NCBI RefSeq assembly: GCF_014640555.1
Contig: NZ_BMHE01000013.1
Location: 1 to 64,000, forward strand
Direction of reading: 5' to 3'
From: Paenibacillus marchantiophytorum
GTDB taxonomy: Bacteria; Bacillota; Bacilli; Paenibacillales; NBRC-103111
Length of the DNA: 64,000 nt
The notes under the pieces were generated by a model. The model made no database searches, was not told where the DNA came from, and saw nothing but the letters and a program-made list of their open reading frames with translations. A program made the position numbers and the translations under genes. Shown here piece by piece: positions 1-8,893 of this stretch. Within the stretch, counting starts at the first letter, position 1; every line of letters starts with the position of its first letter.

Positions 1-129
1 TGTAAATATAAACCTTATTATAAATTTTTTTGAATTTTCTCCTAGTCGGCATGTGCTCCGTAAAGGTGAATCAGCCGCTAAGGAGCACAATGCCTTATCA
101 TGTCATATATTTTGCAAAGCTTCTGGTAA

Positions 130-290
130 AAGCGGCCTTCCGCGGAACGTGGTTCCTCTATTTCGTCTTTACACCTCCGAAATGGGGGGATCTACGCAGA
201 ATAGCGCCCCTGAGTTCCGCGAGAGTGAGTAATAAACCGTTTTGTCACAAATAACGAATCGTAGTTACTCCAACAGACGAAGGGCTGTCG
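130..290. repeat. Degenerate copy of the interspersed module array (copy C)
   Basis: This gene-free stretch holds diverged versions of the modules seen clearly at 9606-9851 and 37166-37411. There is a GGAAC..CTCTATTT module near 143-162, an inverted AATAGCGCCCCTGAGTTCC module near 200-218, and a GTAGTTACTCC end near 264-274. The rest of 1-403 shows no gene I can support; an open frame at 30-254 has no ribosome binding site and no recognisable protein. The copy lies just beyond the glycosyltransferase terminator, the same placement as the two better copies. Confidence 0.45.
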
Positions 291-363
291 CATGGACCAG
301 AGATTCAGCATCGCCTAAGTTCTCAGCTACTTTCCTCTAAGCTGCATGCGCAGCATAAACAAA

Positions 364-397
364 CTGCCCCAAAAAGTCGTCAGACTTCCCAGGGCAG
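364..397 (-). terminator. Rho-independent terminator of the glycosyltransferase gene
   Basis: A two-part stem pairs CTGCCC with GGGCAG around an inner AAGTC/GACTT hairpin. On the minus strand it is followed by TTTGTTT. It lies directly after the stop codon of the glycosyltransferase. Confidence 0.6.
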
Positions 398-403
398 CTC
401 GCG

Positions 404-1555
404 CTAGCTAATTTGTGCGTTGTACACATCTTCCAACTTCAGAACAGTTTCTTTGATATCATAACCGGCTTGTTGAACAGCACGAATTCTTGTCTCTTCC
501 GGTACGGGATCACTCTGTATTGCCTTCATCAACCATTGCGCCCAGATGGCAGCTTCCTGTTCCAAACTCACGTATGTGAAAAAGCCTGCCTTCAGATTGG
601 CTTCTCCCGGCAGTGTATCCGAGACGACACATGGAACTCCAGCAGCCTGCGCTTCCACCAGGACCATCGGTAAACCATCCTGAAACGTAGGAAGCACCAA
701 GACATCCAGCTCCTGAAAAAACGCGGCAATATCTTCTTGCCGACCCAACAAATGGACGCGATTCTTAATCCCTTTTTGCTCGATGATTTCTTCAATTTGA
801 GGTCGCAATGGACCGTCTCCGATTAATACAAGACGCGCATTCGGCATCCGGTACAGAAGTTCTTCAAAAATCTCAATCAAGAATCGATGGTTTTTCACAG
901 CGCTGAACCTTCCAATATGACCCACAATCGGCTCATCTGTCTCGATAAGCAGTTGCTCTCGCAGCGCTGTGTGCTTCGCAGCAGACTTTGCATCAGACTT
1001 TGCATACTGACTAAGATCAATGCCATTGCGCAGCATTTTACTTCGCTGGTCATGCCCAGCTTGGAAACCAAGGGAGGCTTGATTGGCTGATGAGGAACTA
1101 CCGAGCCAGTTGGTCGCGTTGTGACGGATCAGTTTCCGTCTCAACCAACGTGACATTTTGCCAGGGGACAACGAGAAGGCAACTTCACTTAGACTGTGAC
1201 TATGAGCAATGCGAATGGGAATACCCAGCCATCTGGCCATGAATAAAATGAAGCCGCTCATATCCATAGCATGTGTATGTATCGCATGAAATGGGCCATG
1301 TAATTGTATAATCGCTTTTAGATCATAAATGTAGCCTATCCAGCCTGTTTTGTAAGGCTTTTGCAGGTTGAAAATTCTACCGCCCAGAGCCCGTATCTCT
1401 TCATCATAATCGGAGGGGTTATGGGTATGAACAATGAAATCGAATTGAATTTTGGAACGATCGATATGCCGATACACTTTCATAATAAAGCTTTGCGCGG
1501 TATCCTGATTCATATGATTAATCTGATGCAGGATCCTTACCGGCTGATGGCTCAA
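404..1555 (-). CDS. Glycosyltransferase family 4 (EpsF-like)
   Basis: The 383-residue protein has the two-Rossmann-fold layout of GT-B retaining glycosyltransferases. The N-terminal half begins with RILHQINHMNQDTA, where family members usually have a glycine-rich motif ending in GGAE, so that loop is unusual here. The C-terminal half holds the donor-site region: VGHIGRFSAVKNH, VLIGDGPLR, HLLGRQEDIAAFFQELDVLVLP and then QDGLPMVLVEAQAAGVP, the usual sugar-nucleotide-binding E-x7-E-like segment. A role in exopolysaccharide or cell-surface glycan synthesis in the cytosol is inferred from the family; donor and acceptor cannot be read. The start is TTG, chosen because an AGGGGGG ribosome binding site lies 7 bases upstream. 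The gene stands alone with its own terminator, with no neighbouring eps genes. Confidence 0.85.
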   Translation of the reverse strand: MSHQPVRILHQINHMNQDTAQSFIMKVYRHIDRSKIQFDFIVHTHNPSDYDEEIRALGGRIFNLQKPYKTGWIGYIYDLKAIIQLHGPFHAIHTHAMDMSGFILFMARWLGIPIRIAHSHSLSEVAFSLSPGKMSRWLRRKLIRHNATNWLGSSSSANQASLGFQAGHDQRSKMLRNGIDLSQYAKSDAKSAAKHTALREQLLIETDEPIVGHIGRFSAVKNHRFLIEIFEELLYRMPNARLVLIGDGPLRPQIEEIIEQKGIKNRVHLLGRQEDIAAFFQELDVLVLPTFQDGLPMVLVEAQAAGVPCVVSDTLPGEANLKAGFFTYVSLEQEAAIWAQWLMKAIQSDPVPEETRIRAVQQAGYDIKETVLKLEDVYNAQIS

Positions 1556-1825
1556 GTCAATTCCCCCCTAAATAGACAATATCAACATGGACATCAAGCT
1601 CATTTTTAAAATAATCGTAATTATTACGAAATAAACGAGATTTTCGAAACAAAATGGGGAGCATAGTGGGGGAGTTGTGAACGAAAGTACATCATATGTA
1701 AACGCTGTCTACCCTAAATTGTAGCATGATTTTCAGGCAATTCCTACCATAATATTAAAATTAGATTAAGATTAGATAAAATTTTTTTTATGTTTTTAAC
1801 CTTAAATTTACAGCATATAGAAAAA

Positions 1826-1862
1826 CATCAAGACCCTCCCTTTTCAAGGGAAATTCTTGATG
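1826..1862 (-). terminator. Rho-independent terminator of the Gly/Pro/His-rich gene
   Basis: CATCAAGA pairs with TCTTGATG around an inner TTCCCTT/AAGGGA stem, followed on the minus strand by GTTTTTC. It lies just after the stop codon at 1883. Confidence 0.65.
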
Positions 1863-1882
1863 TCATTTCGAGCGCATTGCAA

Positions 1883-2290
1883 TTATACGACGGGATATCC
1901 TGGAGCATAGGGCGGATAATAAGGAGTAGGTGGATATGGATATGGATATGGATATGGATATGTCGAGTAAGGCGGATATGGATAATAGGGCTGGGTGGCA
2001 CTCCACACATAAGGAGCTACAACCCATGGCAATAAATTATTTACGCCATCGAAGCCATTATGTGGAAACCAACCTGGTCCATGTCCTGGACCAAATCCAG
2101 GGCCTCCATGAAATCCAGGGCCACCAAAGCCTGGGCCACCAAAGCCATGACCAAAGCCTGGGCCACCAAGACCTCCTGGACCATGACCCAGTCCCCCTGG
2201 ACCGCCGTGTCCTAGACCTCCCGGTCCACCGTGTCCAGGGCCGCCACCATGTACGGGTGGACGAAATTCTTGTTCGTTCGATTTCTTCAT
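1883..2290 (-). CDS. Low-complexity Gly/Pro/His- and Tyr/Pro-rich protein, spore-coat-like
   Basis: The protein has about 135 residues and two low-complexity halves. Residues 15-75 are GHGGPGGLG- and GFGGPGFHG-like repeats; the C-terminal 45 residues are rich in PYPYPYP and end PPYAPGYPVV. The tyrosine/proline tail is encoded by a run of GGATAT hexamers on the plus strand. No enzyme domain or membrane segment is visible. Composition resembles spore coat or exosporium structural proteins, but this is a composition argument only. I chose ATG at 2290 (MKKSNEQEF) because GAGTGA precedes it at a suitable distance; a GTG four codons upstream is possible. It has its own terminator. Function is unknown. 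Confidence 0.6.
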   Translation of the reverse strand: MKKSNEQEFRPPVHGGGPGHGGPGGLGHGGPGGLGHGPGGLGGPGFGHGFGGPGFGGPGFHGGPGFGPGHGPGWFPHNGFDGVNNLLPWVVAPYVWSATQPYYPYPPYSTYPYPYPYPYPPTPYYPPYAPGYPVV

Positions 2291-2408
2291 TGCTGGAATC
2301 ACTCACATTCTTGTATAGGTTATTTGCCTAATACACTGTATGTGTGCGAATGCCTAGTTGGTGAATGGTTTTAAAGAAAATGGGCATTCGCCTTCCTTAC
2401 TTCCCGCG

Positions 2409-2729
2409 TTATTTCCTTTTGAATTTCCAAACATCACAAAGGCCCACCAGAAAGATCAAAACCGTCGTCAACATAATAAACCTTAGATCCCAAGCATTCG
2501 GAAAATCATTCATTTGCGTTCCTGAGGAACGCAGAACTAATACAAATAAAAGAATCACCAAATCGAAAAACATACAATAGGCCATACGGGCTGACAGTTT
2601 GTGGAGGGGGAGTTTGTCCAATAGCTTGCCGAATCCAAAGATGTCTGACCAACGTGAGGATTCATTGGATTTTTTCTGGGAGGATGGATCCACTTGCCGA
2701 TTATCACTCGGCTTCTGTCCGTCTTGCAT
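2409..2729 (-). CDS. Small membrane protein with two predicted transmembrane segments
   Basis: I do not recognise the family. The protein of about 106 residues has a hydrophilic N-terminal third and then two hydrophobic stretches, FFDLVILLFVLVL and FIMLTTVLIFLVGLC, separated by a short loop, and it ends in a basic WKFKRK tail. It overlaps the 3' end of the upstream small membrane gene by about 26 bases, so the two are very likely co-transcribed and translationally coupled. The start at 2729 is chosen for an upstream AAGGAG at 12 bases; an ATG at 2759 is the alternative. Confidence 0.55.
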   Translation of the reverse strand: MQDGQKPSDNRQVDPSSQKKSNESSRWSDIFGFGKLLDKLPLHKLSARMAYCMFFDLVILLFVLVLRSSGTQMNDFPNAWDLRFIMLTTVLIFLVGLCDVWKFKRK

Positions 2730-2922
2730 CTCTTCGCCCAACTCCTTGCAATGACTCATGAGCGTCCAGCCACATCAGAATGGCTACAACGAAGCTAAAG
2801 ACAGCTACGAAAATCCCTCCCAGATTGGACAGCAGCTTCATCTCCCATGTCATGATTAGAGCTAGAAAACTCACTAGAAACAATAGATACGAACCTGTTT
2901 TTTTCATTGAGTTTCCTATCAT
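2704..2922 (-). CDS. Small membrane protein with two predicted transmembrane segments
   Basis: I do not recognise the family. About 72 residues: two hydrophobic helices, YLLFLVSFLALIMTW and IFVAVFSFVVAILMWL, separated by a short loop, and a charged tail, LDAHESLQGVGRRDARRTEAE. GAGGAGG lies 11 bases before the ATG at 2922; a further ATG at 2907 (MKKTGSY) could also be used. It is the first gene of a two-gene unit with the overlapping membrane gene downstream, which hints that the two products work as a pair. Confidence 0.5.
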   Translation of the reverse strand: MIGNSMKKTGSYLLFLVSFLALIMTWEMKLLSNLGGIFVAVFSFVVAILMWLDAHESLQGVGRRDARRTEAE

Positions 2923-3002
2923 AATCTTATCCACCTCCTCTACTTGTCGTTAAGTTAGTATATGAAAGATTGATAGATTTGGTTCCCGCTGCAACCAGAG
3001 AT

Positions 3003-3066
3003 AAGAGCCTTTCGAGCCTCTTATTCTGCGAAAATCCGCAGATAGAAGACTCCAAAGGCTCTTATT
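3003..3066 (-). terminator. Terminator downstream of prkA
   Basis: AAGAGCCTTT pairs with AAAGGCTCTT at a distance, with an inner TCTGCGGATTTTCGCAGA hairpin. It lies 20 bases after the prkA stop. The U tract on the minus strand is weak (CTTATCTC), so efficiency is uncertain. Confidence 0.5.
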
Positions 3067-3085
3067 CATTCTCCAATGACTTGGC

Positions 3086-4981
3086 TTATCGGTTCAGCAA
3101 GCTGCCCACATAACGGAGCAATTCATTCGCACACACAGGGCAGTACCCATGCTCATCAATCAATTGCTTCGTCACATCATTAATTTTCTTCAACTGCTTC
3201 TCATCCGGCGTTTTCGAGGACGTTGTGATCTTTACAATATCCTTCAAATCAGCGAAAAGCTTCTTCTCAATCGCTTCCCGCAGCCGCTCGTGACTGCTGT
3301 AATCAAACTTCCGTCCCTTGCGGGAGTAAGAGGAAATACGAATGAGTATTTCTTCGCGGAAAGCTTTCTTCGCATTTTCAGAAATGCCAATTTGTTCTTC
3401 GATTGAGCGCATCAGGCGCTCATCCGGATCCATTTCCTCGCCAGTCAGCGGGTCCTTGATTTTCCCCCAATTACAGTAAGCTTCGATATTATCGAGGTAG
3501 TTGTCGAAAATCGTTCTGGCTGATTCCTCGAAGGAATAGACGAAGGCTTTCTGCACTTCTTTCTTCGCAATATCATCATACTCTTTGCGCGCCACCGAAA
3601 TGAAGTTCAGGTAACGTTCCCGCTCATCTTTGGTAATCGACGGATGCTGGTCTAAGCCATCTTTGAGCGCCCGCAGAACATCTAATGCGTTAATGCACTG
3701 AAGATCTTGCCGAATCAAAGCACTCGAAATCCGGTTAATGACGTAGCGCGGATCAATGCCGCTCATGCCTTCTTCCTGGAACTCATTTTGCATTTCTTTC
3801 AGATCGGCCTCTTTGTAGCCTTCGACGATCTCTCCGTCGTACATCCGCATTTTTTTGACCAGATCCATGCCTTGTTTCTTCGTTTCTTTCAATCGCGTAA
3901 GGATGGAGAAAATCGCTGCATCCCTTAACGCATGAGGAGCGATGTGAATGTGCGACATATCGCTTTGACTGATCAGCTTGGCGTAGATTTTCTCTTCATC
4001 TGTGACCCTTAAATTATAAGGAATCGGCATGACGATCATCCGTGACTGCAGCGCCTCATTTTTCTTATTCGAAATAAATGACTTATATTCCGTTTCATTG
4101 GTATGGGCAATGATCAATTCATCAGCGCTAATCAATGCGAACCTGCCTGCTTTAAAATTGCCCTCCTGGGTGAGCGACAGCAAGTTCCAGAGGAACTTTT
4201 CATCGCATTTCAACATTTCCTGAAACTCCATGATACCCCTGTTAGCCTTATTCAGTTCGCCGTCGAAACGATAGGCACGCGGGTCCGATTCAGACCCGAA
4301 CTCAGTGATGGTAGAGAAATCAATGCTGCCTGTCAGATCAGCGATATCTTGCGATTTAGGATCGGAAGGACTGAATGTTCCAATCCCGACACGGCCTTCT
4401 TCTGAGATAAAGACACGTTCGACCAAGACGTCTTCAATGCAGCCGTTATACTCTGTTTTCAAACGCATCTGGCAGGACGGGCATAAGCTTCCCTCAATTT
4501 TCACCCCAAGCTCACGTTCGATTTCGGGACGAAGCTCCAGCGGAATGAGATGCAACGGTTCCTCGTGCATCGGACAGCCTTTAATTGCATAGACAGCCCC
4601 TAAGTCTGTTTTGGCAAATTGCTCTAGCCCCCGCTTCAGCATGGTCACAATGGTTGATTTACCACCGCTTACAGGACCCATTAACAGCAATATACGCTTA
4701 CGAACATCCAATCGACGGGCTGCGGAATGGAAATATTCTTCTACGAGCTTCTCAATCGAACGATCCAGACCGAAAATTTCCTGGTTGAAAAAGCTGTAGG
4801 ATTTGTGCCCAGACTGGTCATTGATACCTTGCGATGCAATCATATCATAGACTCTGGAATGCGCGGTTCTGGCGAGCCCAGGATTTGTGCGAAGCAATTC
4901 TATGTACTCCGCGAACGTACCGGTCCAGCTCAATGAATCCTTCTCCGTACGATGCTCCGAAATTCTTTTGAATATGTCCAT
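3086..4981 (-). CDS. prkA: Serine protein kinase PrkA
   Basis: The 631-residue protein matches the usual PrkA length. An AAA-type nucleotide-binding core carries the Walker A motif GPVSGGKST (residues 102-110); further conserved stretches include HTNETEYKSF and PYNLRVTDEEKIYAKL. The C-terminal half is the PrkA kinase-like domain, ending in a CPVCANELL cysteine pair. In Bacillus relatives PrkA phosphorylates a roughly 60-kDa protein and acts in sporulation; that role is transferred from the family. The ATG start follows AAGGAGGTACCC, a near-perfect ribosome binding site. The yhbH and spoVR genes often found beside prkA are absent here. A 217-base gap separates its start from the response-regulator remnant upstream. 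Confidence 0.93.
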   Translation of the reverse strand: MDIFKRISEHRTEKDSLSWTGTFAEYIELLRTNPGLARTAHSRVYDMIASQGINDQSGHKSYSFFNQEIFGLDRSIEKLVEEYFHSAARRLDVRKRILLLMGPVSGGKSTIVTMLKRGLEQFAKTDLGAVYAIKGCPMHEEPLHLIPLELRPEIERELGVKIEGSLCPSCQMRLKTEYNGCIEDVLVERVFISEEGRVGIGTFSPSDPKSQDIADLTGSIDFSTITEFGSESDPRAYRFDGELNKANRGIMEFQEMLKCDEKFLWNLLSLTQEGNFKAGRFALISADELIIAHTNETEYKSFISNKKNEALQSRMIVMPIPYNLRVTDEEKIYAKLISQSDMSHIHIAPHALRDAAIFSILTRLKETKKQGMDLVKKMRMYDGEIVEGYKEADLKEMQNEFQEEGMSGIDPRYVINRISSALIRQDLQCINALDVLRALKDGLDQHPSITKDERERYLNFISVARKEYDDIAKKEVQKAFVYSFEESARTIFDNYLDNIEAYCNWGKIKDPLTGEEMDPDERLMRSIEEQIGISENAKKAFREEILIRISSYSRKGRKFDYSSHERLREAIEKKLFADLKDIVKITTSSKTPDEKQLKKINDVTKQLIDEHGYCPVCANELLRYVGSLLNR

Positions 4982-5198
4982 GGGTACCTCCTTTCACTGC
5001 TGCCTTTAAAATATAGGTCAGCTCGTGATGGTGAATTGTGTACTACAATCCTATGCACTCAAAGAACATAACTTGCCCGAAATTTTCAAGAGAATTGGAT
5101 TTGGAAATAAACGGAAGAGATCGCAAGGATGTTCCTTCACGTCATTGAAGGCATCCTCATAATCATTTTGGTTCCCTGCTCTGGCCAGCTTTCTATCC

Positions 5199-5480
5199 TT
5201 AGTCCATAAGCGCATATTCAAAGTCACTGTAGCCGGAAATCACAACGGTTTTAATATGAGGGAATTCCTCATAAAAGATTTTGCATAGCTCCAGTCCGTC
5301 CATTTTCGGCATGCGAACATCCGTCAACACAAGATCAGGCTCTGAAGCACGAATTCGCTCCAAAGCAGCCTCGCCGTTCTCGGCCGTCTGAATTTTGGAG
5401 AAAGCCGGTGCGTATAATTCCGCCATCTTCAGCAACCCTCTGCGAATGACAGGTTCATCATCTACGATCAATACATGCAT
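5199..5480 (-). pseudogene. Truncated YesN-type response regulator (receiver fragment)
   Basis: MHVLIVDDEP opens a clear receiver domain with phospho-acceptor Asp54 in VLTDVRMPKMDG and the conserved VVISGYSDFEYA segment. The frame then ends at LMD-stop after 93 residues, before the DYLLKP-like end of the receiver fold, and the AraC output domain expected in this family (total about 500 residues) is missing. GAGGAGG before ATG at 5480 decides the start. It begins 43 bases after the GH31 stop. Downstream sequence up to prkA shows no convincing continuation in another frame, so a large deletion is more likely than a single frameshift. A free-standing mini-receiver is possible but unlikely, because the last helix and strand of the fold are cut off. 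Confidence 0.7.
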
Positions 5481-5522
5481 GTCCAGCCCCTCCTCACGCT
5501 TTTCGTACACCTTCTATAATCT

Positions 5523-7649
5523 CTATATCGTTTCCAACCGAGTTTGGGAGAAACGCCAAGTGATAGAATTGTAGGATATCCATTCTTCACTGTCTCCTGT
5601 CAGTTCTCCAGCATACTCGCCATCTGAATTTTGGGTAACCGTCAGCTTCCGCCATGTGTATTTCCCTGCTTCATAATCGAAGGATTCCCCATCATCCTCG
5701 TACAATAGTCCCTCGCCAGGCTCCGCTCCGAAATGAACAAGCTCTAGCGGAACTCGTGTTCCGGATGCCGGAACATGCGGCAAAGCAGGCGTCATTGGGA
5801 TGACAGATCCGCTTTTAACAAAAACAGGAATTCGCTCTAAACCAGCTTGAACGCGAATGATGCAGCCCCCGGTATAGCGCTCCCCGGTCTCCAGCCCATA
5901 CCAGATGCCTGCTGGCAGCAGCACCTCTCGTTCATCTTCCCCTTCTACCAGCGGAGCTACCAACAACGCGTCGCCGACCATATACTGGTCATCCCATTCT
6001 CTCACTTTCTTCTTGCCGTAAGCCGCATCTGTCGTATTCAACTGTTGCACCGCTTCGACAGCGCTCGCTTCGGCCTGAGCAATCTCAGAAGGAGAGATCA
6101 CGAATGGCATAGCTTGGAAAGGAGGAATGCCTAGTTCACGATATCTGGCGAAAGCTGTATATAAATAGGGCAGCAGCCTCATCCGCAGCTTGATATAGTG
6201 GCGCACAACGCCCTCCACTTCCGGGAATGACCATGGCTTCGTACCATCGCCCCAAGCATTCAGCATGGCCAGAGGGGAGAAGCAGACGGTTTGCATACGA
6301 CGTACCCAGTCTTCAGCATTCCTCGCTCTGCGCACTTCCGGTGTCCACAGATGACCGCTGAACGAGGAATTGCAAAGCGCCCGAATATATTGCTTATGCT
6401 CATAAAGATCCGAGTAAAGTACGTAAGGCATCGTGGATGCCGCAGCATTCGAAGCCCTCACCAGTCCGTAGGTTCTGCGATTTTTACTGCGAAACAGATC
6501 GTGTGTCATTTTCTGAAACATTAACCCATACATTTGCCGCATCTGTTCGCCGTCCAGACCCGATGGGAACTTGGCATGTCCTGGGAACATCCAGGAATTG
6601 TTAGTCAATTCACTGCCGTCGCATTCATCCAGTTTGTAACCGGACACCCCGATGTTCACATGCTGCTGCTCATGCTGCTTTGTGTACAGATTTGCCGCCT
6701 CCGTCAGGGAGTAGTCAGGCGCAAGCCCTCCCCAAACCGTATGACTGCCCGAAAGCGGCTTCAGATCTGCATACAGCTCACTCTTTGGAGATACGAAGGG
6801 ATGCTCCCACAGATTCACGCGAAAGCCGTTTTGCTCCATTTTTTTCACAAATTGCTCAGGCTCAGGGAACCTGCTCTTCTCCCATTCATAAGTGACTGGA
6901 TAGCTTTGGCTGTGCCAGCCTGGTTCCAGTCCGATCACATCGCACGGGAAATCATGAAGACGGAACTGCTCCGCCTCCTCCATGACCTGCTGCTCGTTAT
7001 ATAGCGTCGGAACGCGGTGCCAGAAGCCCAGCCCCCACAACGGAGGCAGTACGCCGCCGCCACAAAATAAATTATACCTGGACACCACGTCGGCAAGCGT
7101 AGGTCCACCAAACACATAGACATCTGCGCCTTCGGCTGGAAGTCTGATTTCCACACGTGAAGCGACCAGCGTTGCCCGCCATCCAAGATCGCTATTGCGA
7201 TCGCGAATCTCTTCGCTCTGCGTGTCCTCCTGCTTCATCGTGGACCCGCAATACATCGTAACGATCCGCGCAGTATCCACCCAAACGCCATATCCAAGAT
7301 CGCTGATATAGAAGGGAACCGGAGCATGCGTCTCACCCGTATCCTGCTTAGGATCGCTGTTCACGCGCAAATAACGGTTTCTTCCTCGTTGATTCATCCG
7401 CAGTAACTGAAGGCCTGTCCCATATAACTTCTCGGTGCGGTCCAACGGAAAGGACAGAATAAGACTGTCCCCAGCTTCCTCAAGCTGAATACGGTCCCAA
7501 TCGAACGGTGGCGCCACCTGTGGCATTTGTTGCAAAGCTTTTTCTTGCGGCGAAACATTCATCCACGATAGTGGAGTGATCGACTGCGGTTTCTTGATCG
7601 TCAGGCGCCATACGCCTGGTGCTGATAACTGCCATGTCTTAGTATCCAT
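5523..7649 (-). CDS. Glycoside hydrolase family 31 (alpha-glucosidase/alpha-xylosidase type)
   Basis: The 708-residue protein is a full-length GH31 enzyme. An N-terminal beta-sandwich includes the conserved YGTGL and FYISDLGYGVWVDTA segments. The (beta/alpha)8 barrel begins near PPLWGLGFW (about residue 203) and holds the nucleophile Asp341 in GYKLDECDG and a likely acid/base Asp414 in LYSDLYEHKQY. A C-terminal beta-sandwich follows with GDALLVAPLVEGEDERE and YEDDGESFDYEAG. There is no signal peptide, so it probably acts in the cytosol on imported oligosaccharides; the exact substrate cannot be told from the sequence. It starts 20 bases after a decayed Gfo/Idh/MocA oxidoreductase and is followed by a truncated response regulator, so it looks like the surviving member of a sugar-use operon. 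Confidence 0.88.
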   Translation of the reverse strand: MDTKTWQLSAPGVWRLTIKKPQSITPLSWMNVSPQEKALQQMPQVAPPFDWDRIQLEEAGDSLILSFPLDRTEKLYGTGLQLLRMNQRGRNRYLRVNSDPKQDTGETHAPVPFYISDLGYGVWVDTARIVTMYCGSTMKQEDTQSEEIRDRNSDLGWRATLVASRVEIRLPAEGADVYVFGGPTLADVVSRYNLFCGGGVLPPLWGLGFWHRVPTLYNEQQVMEEAEQFRLHDFPCDVIGLEPGWHSQSYPVTYEWEKSRFPEPEQFVKKMEQNGFRVNLWEHPFVSPKSELYADLKPLSGSHTVWGGLAPDYSLTEAANLYTKQHEQQHVNIGVSGYKLDECDGSELTNNSWMFPGHAKFPSGLDGEQMRQMYGLMFQKMTHDLFRSKNRRTYGLVRASNAAASTMPYVLYSDLYEHKQYIRALCNSSFSGHLWTPEVRRARNAEDWVRRMQTVCFSPLAMLNAWGDGTKPWSFPEVEGVVRHYIKLRMRLLPYLYTAFARYRELGIPPFQAMPFVISPSEIAQAEASAVEAVQQLNTTDAAYGKKKVREWDDQYMVGDALLVAPLVEGEDEREVLLPAGIWYGLETGERYTGGCIIRVQAGLERIPVFVKSGSVIPMTPALPHVPASGTRVPLELVHFGAEPGEGLLYEDDGESFDYEAGKYTWRKLTVTQNSDGEYAGELTGDSEEWISYNSITWRFSQTRLETI

Positions 7650-7668
7650 GTCGAAATCTCCTTTCTTC

Positions 7669-7981
7669 TTATAGCGTCGGAACCTTAATTACTTGCGTTT
7701 GATTGGTTTCACTAGCCAGCTTTGCGTAGTGGACAAGCGCTTGGGTTTTCAAATAATCCCTGCCGCTCGTTTCTGCTTCGCGCCCCTCCTGAAGAGACGC
7801 CAGAAATTCAGTCCTGTTGCAAGGCTTCTTCGAGTGATGTGTAGAAAGGGAACGGATCGTCATTCATCTTCGCCTTCATTGTAGGATCCACCTCAACAAC
7901 AGCTGCCAATAATCCTGTATCTCGCAGACGCTTGTACCAGCTGAATCCTGCAGAGCCCAAACCAACCAATATAGCCTTCAT
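7669..7981 (-). pseudogene. Gfo/Idh/MocA oxidoreductase with large internal deletion
   Basis: The 5' part starts at ATG 7981 after GGGAGGTAATTTGTCC and encodes MKAILVGLGSAGFSWYKRLR, the dinucleotide-binding start of this family, continuing to FYTSLEEALQQD and then a stop near 7808. A second frame continues immediately with EFLASLQEGREAETSGRDYL and KTQALVHYAKLASETNQTQ, which is the C-terminal end of the same family. Only about 105 codons remain of the usual 340 or so, joined out of frame. The central catalytic part, including the EKP-like motif, is missing. The product cannot be functional. Confidence 0.75.
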
Positions 7982-8119
7982 GGACAAATTACCTCCCTTG
8001 CCATAGAGATACTTACCTCTCCATCGCTTTGTTGCCTTCATTATAGGAATTATTCGATCAGTCAGATAGGATAAAATTAAGCTGGCATGTCATTTTTTAC
8101 GATTTTAATCAAAAAAACT

Positions 8120-8143
8120 GGCTCAATCTTAAAATCAGTGCTT
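8120..8143 (+). repeat. Left terminal inverted repeat of the ISL3-type element
   Basis: Begins GGCTCAATCTTAAAATCAG and pairs with 9046-9069 with a single mismatch. Confidence 0.8.
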
Positions 8144-8257
8144 GACGGCTAAGTCCCCATGCGATGCCGATTGCACTCCAGTAGAATACCGAGACATTAC
8201 TTTCGTCGATCATGGACAATTTCAAAGCCTATACCGAACAAAACTAATCATCGCGAA

Positions 8258-8288
8258 GAAGACGCCGGGTAAGGTGCCCTGCGTCTTC
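8258..8288 (-). terminator. Probable terminator of the VOC gene
   Basis: GAAGACGC pairs with GCGTCTTC, with a possible inner GGGT/ACCC pairing. It lies about 40 bases after the VOC stop on the minus strand. The U tract is poor, so this is a weak call. Confidence 0.4.
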
Positions 8289-8326
8289 CCTTGTTAATCC
8301 AAGTATGAGTGCGCTCTCCGTTATCC

Positions 8327-8743
8327 TTAACCTTGAGCTGCATCCGTGTTCATGTAGTTGATTGCCCACATATGGCCGTCCAAGTCCTCGAAGGCCCAAT
8401 GATACATGAATCCATAATCCTCAGGTTCTTCGTACGATTTCCCGCCCAAGGAGACCGCAGTATTCACGATTTCATCCACCTTTTCTCGGCTCTCGAAGGC
8501 CAATGCGATCGTCATTTGCGCATACTTTTCCGTATCAACAGTTTCCTTCTGCGTGAGCGACTTTAAAAGTTCTTTGGTGAGCAGCATAACCTGCAGGTTG
8601 TCGCCGATCACGATGGCTACCGACTTCTCATTCTCGGGGAATTGCGGGTTGAGCTCGAATCCGAGTCCGGTGAAGAACGCCTTCGATTGTTCTACGTTGT
8701 TTACAGGCAGATTGAAGCTCGTGAATGTGGACATTAATGCCAT
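8327..8743 (-). CDS. VOC-superfamily (glyoxalase/bleomycin-resistance-like) protein
   Basis: The protein of about 138 residues has the paired beta-alpha-beta-beta-beta modules of the vicinal oxygen chelate fold. The first module is TSFNLPVNNVEQSKAFFTGL; the second ends with YEEPEDYGFMYHWAFEDLDG and HMWAINYM. The nearest family type is the PhnB/DUF1428-like VOC group of unassigned specificity. The start at 8743 follows GAGGTG. The whole gene lies inside the inverted repeats of a deleted ISL3-type element, so it may have been carried to this site. Possible roles in the family are detoxification or small-molecule binding; the substrate cannot be inferred. Confidence 0.8.
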   Translation of the reverse strand: MALMSTFTSFNLPVNNVEQSKAFFTGLGFELNPQFPENEKSVAIVIGDNLQVMLLTKELLKSLTQKETVDTEKYAQMTIALAFESREKVDEIVNTAVSLGGKSYEEPEDYGFMYHWAFEDLDGHMWAINYMNTDAAQG

Positions 8744-8893
8744 TTTTAAACACCTCATCGTCAGATTGGTTTGTTGTCATTGATGCCTTCGTATATTTAG
8801 ACGAAAGCCGATCCGGGAATTCATCGGTCTACTTGATTCCTGTTACTCTTGTATTGTTGTAATTCCCCAACCACAACAAAAGGAATAAGCAGA

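Noticed and set aside
30..254. Open frame of 74 codons on the plus strand
   Set aside because: No ribosome binding site, no recognisable protein, and it overlaps the degenerate module array.
1932..1962. Tandem GGATAT hexamers as a possible regulatory satellite
   Set aside because: They encode the Tyr-Pro repeat of the minus-strand low-complexity protein, which has a start, ribosome binding site and terminator.
5101..5198. Frameshifted continuation of the truncated response regulator
   Set aside because: Another frame is open for about 50 codons but shows no receiver end motif and no AraC-type sequence.
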